Of a stretch of DNA of 64,000 nucleotides, positions 62,656-64,000 are shown one piece after another. The DNA comes from Spirosoma sordidisoli (GTDB lineage Bacteria > Bacteroidota > Bacteroidia > Cytophagales > Spirosomataceae). The DNA lies in NCBI RefSeq assembly GCF_004138325.1, contig NZ_SBLB01000001.1, positions 1,187,855-1,251,854 on the forward strand. The letters run 5' to 3'. The notes beneath the pieces are model-generated. The model worked only from the letters and a program-made list of their open reading frames with translations, did no database searches and was not told where the DNA came from. The position numbers were made by a program, and so were the translations under genes. Position 1 is the stretch's first letter; each line of letters begins with the position of its first letter.

Positions 62656-62678
62656 AACTTGTTAAACCGATTTTTTTG

Positions 62679-62717
62679 AGGTTGCCGGATGAGCTAATGC
62701 TGATCCGGCAACCTTTT
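62679..62717 (+). terminator. Terminator of pdxH
   Basis: A stem of AGGTTGCCGGAT (62679-62690) with ATCCGGCAACCT (62703-62714) is followed by TTTT. The following 62718-62955 is empty except for the promoter at 62891-62922. Confidence 0.85.
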
Positions 62718-62890
62718 GTGTTTTCGGGCCCCCTCTCCTCCTCAACTGCCAGCCTGATGGCAGCCCCCCCGCTGTCGGAAGCTCCTATCGCCTGGCCACA
62801 GCCCCCCTTTCGCCAACGGATGGTTTGCCGATATATACTACTGAAAGCAGGCGTTTAAAGCCTATTTTATTGAGCTATTTGGGGATAAAA

Positions 62891-62922
62891 TTGTGCTATT
62901 ATGCTAAGTTACTATATATTTG
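62891..62922 (+). promoter_or_regulatory. Promoter of InsA-like gene
   Basis: TTG (62891-62893), a 21-base spacer and TATATTTG (62915-62922), near-consensus, 33 bases before the start codon at 62956. Confidence 0.6.
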
Positions 62923-62955
62923 GTAATTTGATAGCGATAATCCTGCCCACCACCC

Positions 62956-63375
62956 ATGACTGCGTCTCGTTGCCCCAAATGTAATAGCGCTCAGCTAGTT
63001 AGAAACGGCATTCTCAACCATCGGCAACGGTACCGATGCAAGCACTGCGCCTATAATTTCACCGTCGACAAGGTGGGTAAAGGCATTAACAGTTACTACG
63101 TTATCAAGGCGTTGCAGCTATACATCGAGGGGGTCAGCTTCCGGGAGATTGAGCGGCTGCTGGGCGTCAGTCATGTATCGGTCATGAACTGGGTCAAGAA
63201 ATACCAGGTGAAAGCCCCCCAGAACCGGCTCTACCACCCAACCTACAAGATACTGAACCACAAAGAGTTGTCAGAATTTTTCAGCAGTCGCGAAAACGTA
63301 CAGGGCGCGGGTATGATCGTTACCGAATTAGGCGATAAATTTATGATTATCCGCTGGGAACGGTTTCGAGACTGA
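62956..63375 (+). CDS. Stand-alone IS1 InsA-like zinc-finger/HTH protein
   Basis: A 139-residue protein. The N-terminal zinc finger has Cys6-x2-Cys9 and Cys28-x2-Cys31 (CPKCNSAQLVRNG, CKHCAYNF). The middle is an HTH (YIEGVSFREIERLLGVSHVS, NWVKKYQ). These resemble the InsA part of IS1-type transposases. The last 40 residues (HKELSEFFSSREN, GAGMIVTELGDKFMIIRWE) are unlike any transposase and look like a separate small domain. There is no DDE partner ORF, no terminal inverted repeat, and a proper promoter is present. It is probably a domesticated DNA-binding protein (inference). Confidence 0.7.
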   Translation: MTASRCPKCNSAQLVRNGILNHRQRYRCKHCAYNFTVDKVGKGINSYYVIKALQLYIEGVSFREIERLLGVSHVSVMNWVKKYQVKAPQNRLYHPTYKILNHKELSEFFSSRENVQGAGMIVTELGDKFMIIRWERFRD

Positions 63376-63479
63376 CCATCGCTAGCAATTGACCGTATCT
63401 ATTCCGAAGGTTTCGCAGGTCTTGCAGAAAGAGACAGTTTTGATCCGGCAACGAACGCCGATCCGAACTTGTCTTACCC

Positions 63480-64000
63480 ATGAAACATAGCTTACACCTA
63501 CTTGTACTTGCGCTGCTGCTCAGCGGGCCATGTCAACAACAAAGTATGGCTCAGGGCTCATCCGATTATGGAGCCGGGCTCAAGTTTAACCTGAATCCGG
63601 AAGGGACCAAATACGCCCGAATTCTTATGTGGAACCAAATGTGGTTCAGATCCATGCAGATGAATCCAGGTACGTCAGTAAACGGGGTTCCGACGGAGAA
63701 CCTGACGGATATAGGCGCCCGGCGGCTTCGGATACTTGCCTACGCCCAGATTTCGCCCCGTTATCTGATTCTGACCCATGTAGGTATCAACAACCAGACG
63801 TTCATAAACGGCGGAGCCGCCGGAAGCAGCGGTACGGGTGGGTACGGCCAGGGCAAAAAGCCAGGCCTGTTTTTCCACGATGTCTGGAACGAATACGCCG
63901 TTGTACCCAGCGGGAAAGATGCAGCCGGAGTGGTTCGAAAGAATACGCTCTACCTGGGCGCCGGGCTGCACTACTGGCACGGTATATCCCGTATGACATC
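63480..64000 (+). CDS. Outer-membrane porin-like protein (partial, 3' end outside)
   Basis: Runs from the ATG at 63480 to the window edge, 173 codons and open at the 3' end. A signal peptide (MKHSLHLLVLALLLSG, cleavage near SMAQ) is followed by strands with a porin pattern: YGAGLKFNLNPEGTKYARIL, DIGARRLRILAYAQISPRYL, THVGINNQTFINGG, LFFHDVWNEYAVV and LYLGAGLHYWHGISRM. These match the Bacteroidota porin family, which forms beta-barrels for small-solute entry. Substrate unknown. Confidence 0.75.
   Translation, partial: MKHSLHLLVLALLLSGPCQQQSMAQGSSDYGAGLKFNLNPEGTKYARILMWNQMWFRSMQMNPGTSVNGVPTENLTDIGARRLRILAYAQISPRYLILTHVGINNQTFINGGAAGSSGTGGYGQGKKPGLFFHDVWNEYAVVPSGKDAAGVVRKNTLYLGAGLHYWHGISRMT

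Noticed and set aside
62676..62858. 60-codon ORF after pdxH
   Set aside because: Overlaps the pdxH terminator hairpin and has no start context or homology.
62956..63375. Complete IS1-family insertion sequence
   Set aside because: No DDE transposase ORF, no terminal inverted repeats, and the C-terminus is not transposase.
62701..63452. 12-base repeat TGATCCGGCAAC at 62701 and 63441
   Set aside because: One copy belongs to the pdxH terminator; the other may be chance. No further structure links them.

Overview
The window reads as chromosome of a Bacteroidota bacterium, most likely order Cytophagales (Spirosoma-like). This is an inference from family content: a type B gliding/T9SS C-terminal domain, DUF4270, DUF4907, DUF5686, DUF4136, DUF4142, the secreted 'asparagine synthetase B' family, many lipoproteins with Bacteroidota-style signal peptides, and promoters of the TTG-N20/21-TAnnTTTG type instead of E. 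coli -35/-10 boxes. No tRNA, rRNA, CRISPR array, prophage or complete insertion sequence was seen.

Layout. 0-5.7 kb: end of xseA and xseB (exonuclease VII), a DUF937-OmpA fusion protein, two paralogous membrane-tailed short-chain dehydrogenases around a divergent DUF4136 lipoprotein, and a collagen-like lipoprotein. 5.6-12.1 kb: a long inverted repeat, a secreted amidotransferase-like protein, an M1 aminopeptidase overlapping an AraC regulator, and small membrane proteins. 12.3-20.4 kb: catalase, two NAD(P)-binding oxidoreductases, an HxlR regulator with a clear divergent control region, two short Crp/Fnr regulators and two beta-barrel proteins. 20.4-30.2 kb: nucleoside permease, exonuclease III, pseudouridine synthase, RadC, ribosomal protein S20, a zinc-dependent phospholipase C-like protein, a Tat-exported TIM-barrel protein, an rRNA methyltransferase and the E2 subunit of pyruvate dehydrogenase.

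30.2-35.5 kb, minus strand: antitoxin, PIN toxin, dnaE and trxA in transcription order. A decayed second copy of the dnaE 5' end lies upstream of the toxin-antitoxin pair, so the pair appears to have inserted at the start of dnaE. 35.5-46.2 kb: GT87 glycosyltransferase and methyltransferase joined by a heptamer tandem repeat, lipoproteins, a serine hydrolase, a threefold 121-bp repeat, thioesterase, sterol desaturase-like protein, a Kelch-DUF4907-DUF4270 cluster, a broken VKOR-family gene and a FAS1 lipoprotein. 46.4-64 kb: DNA polymerase I with a long linker and probable clamp motif, a band-7 protein, a universal stress protein, a T9SS cargo protein, a second Tat-exported TIM-barrel protein, DUF4142, DUF5686, DUF349, pdxH, a stand-alone InsA-like zinc-finger/HTH protein and the start of a porin.

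Most genes are housekeeping or cell-envelope genes in short operons, separated by well-formed hairpin terminators. The most unusual points are the dnaE 5'-end duplication around a toxin-antitoxin pair, the InsA-like protein with its own non-transposase C-terminus, the VKOR pseudogene, the dispersed palindromic repeats, and a near-palindrome shared by sites around the two Crp/Fnr genes.
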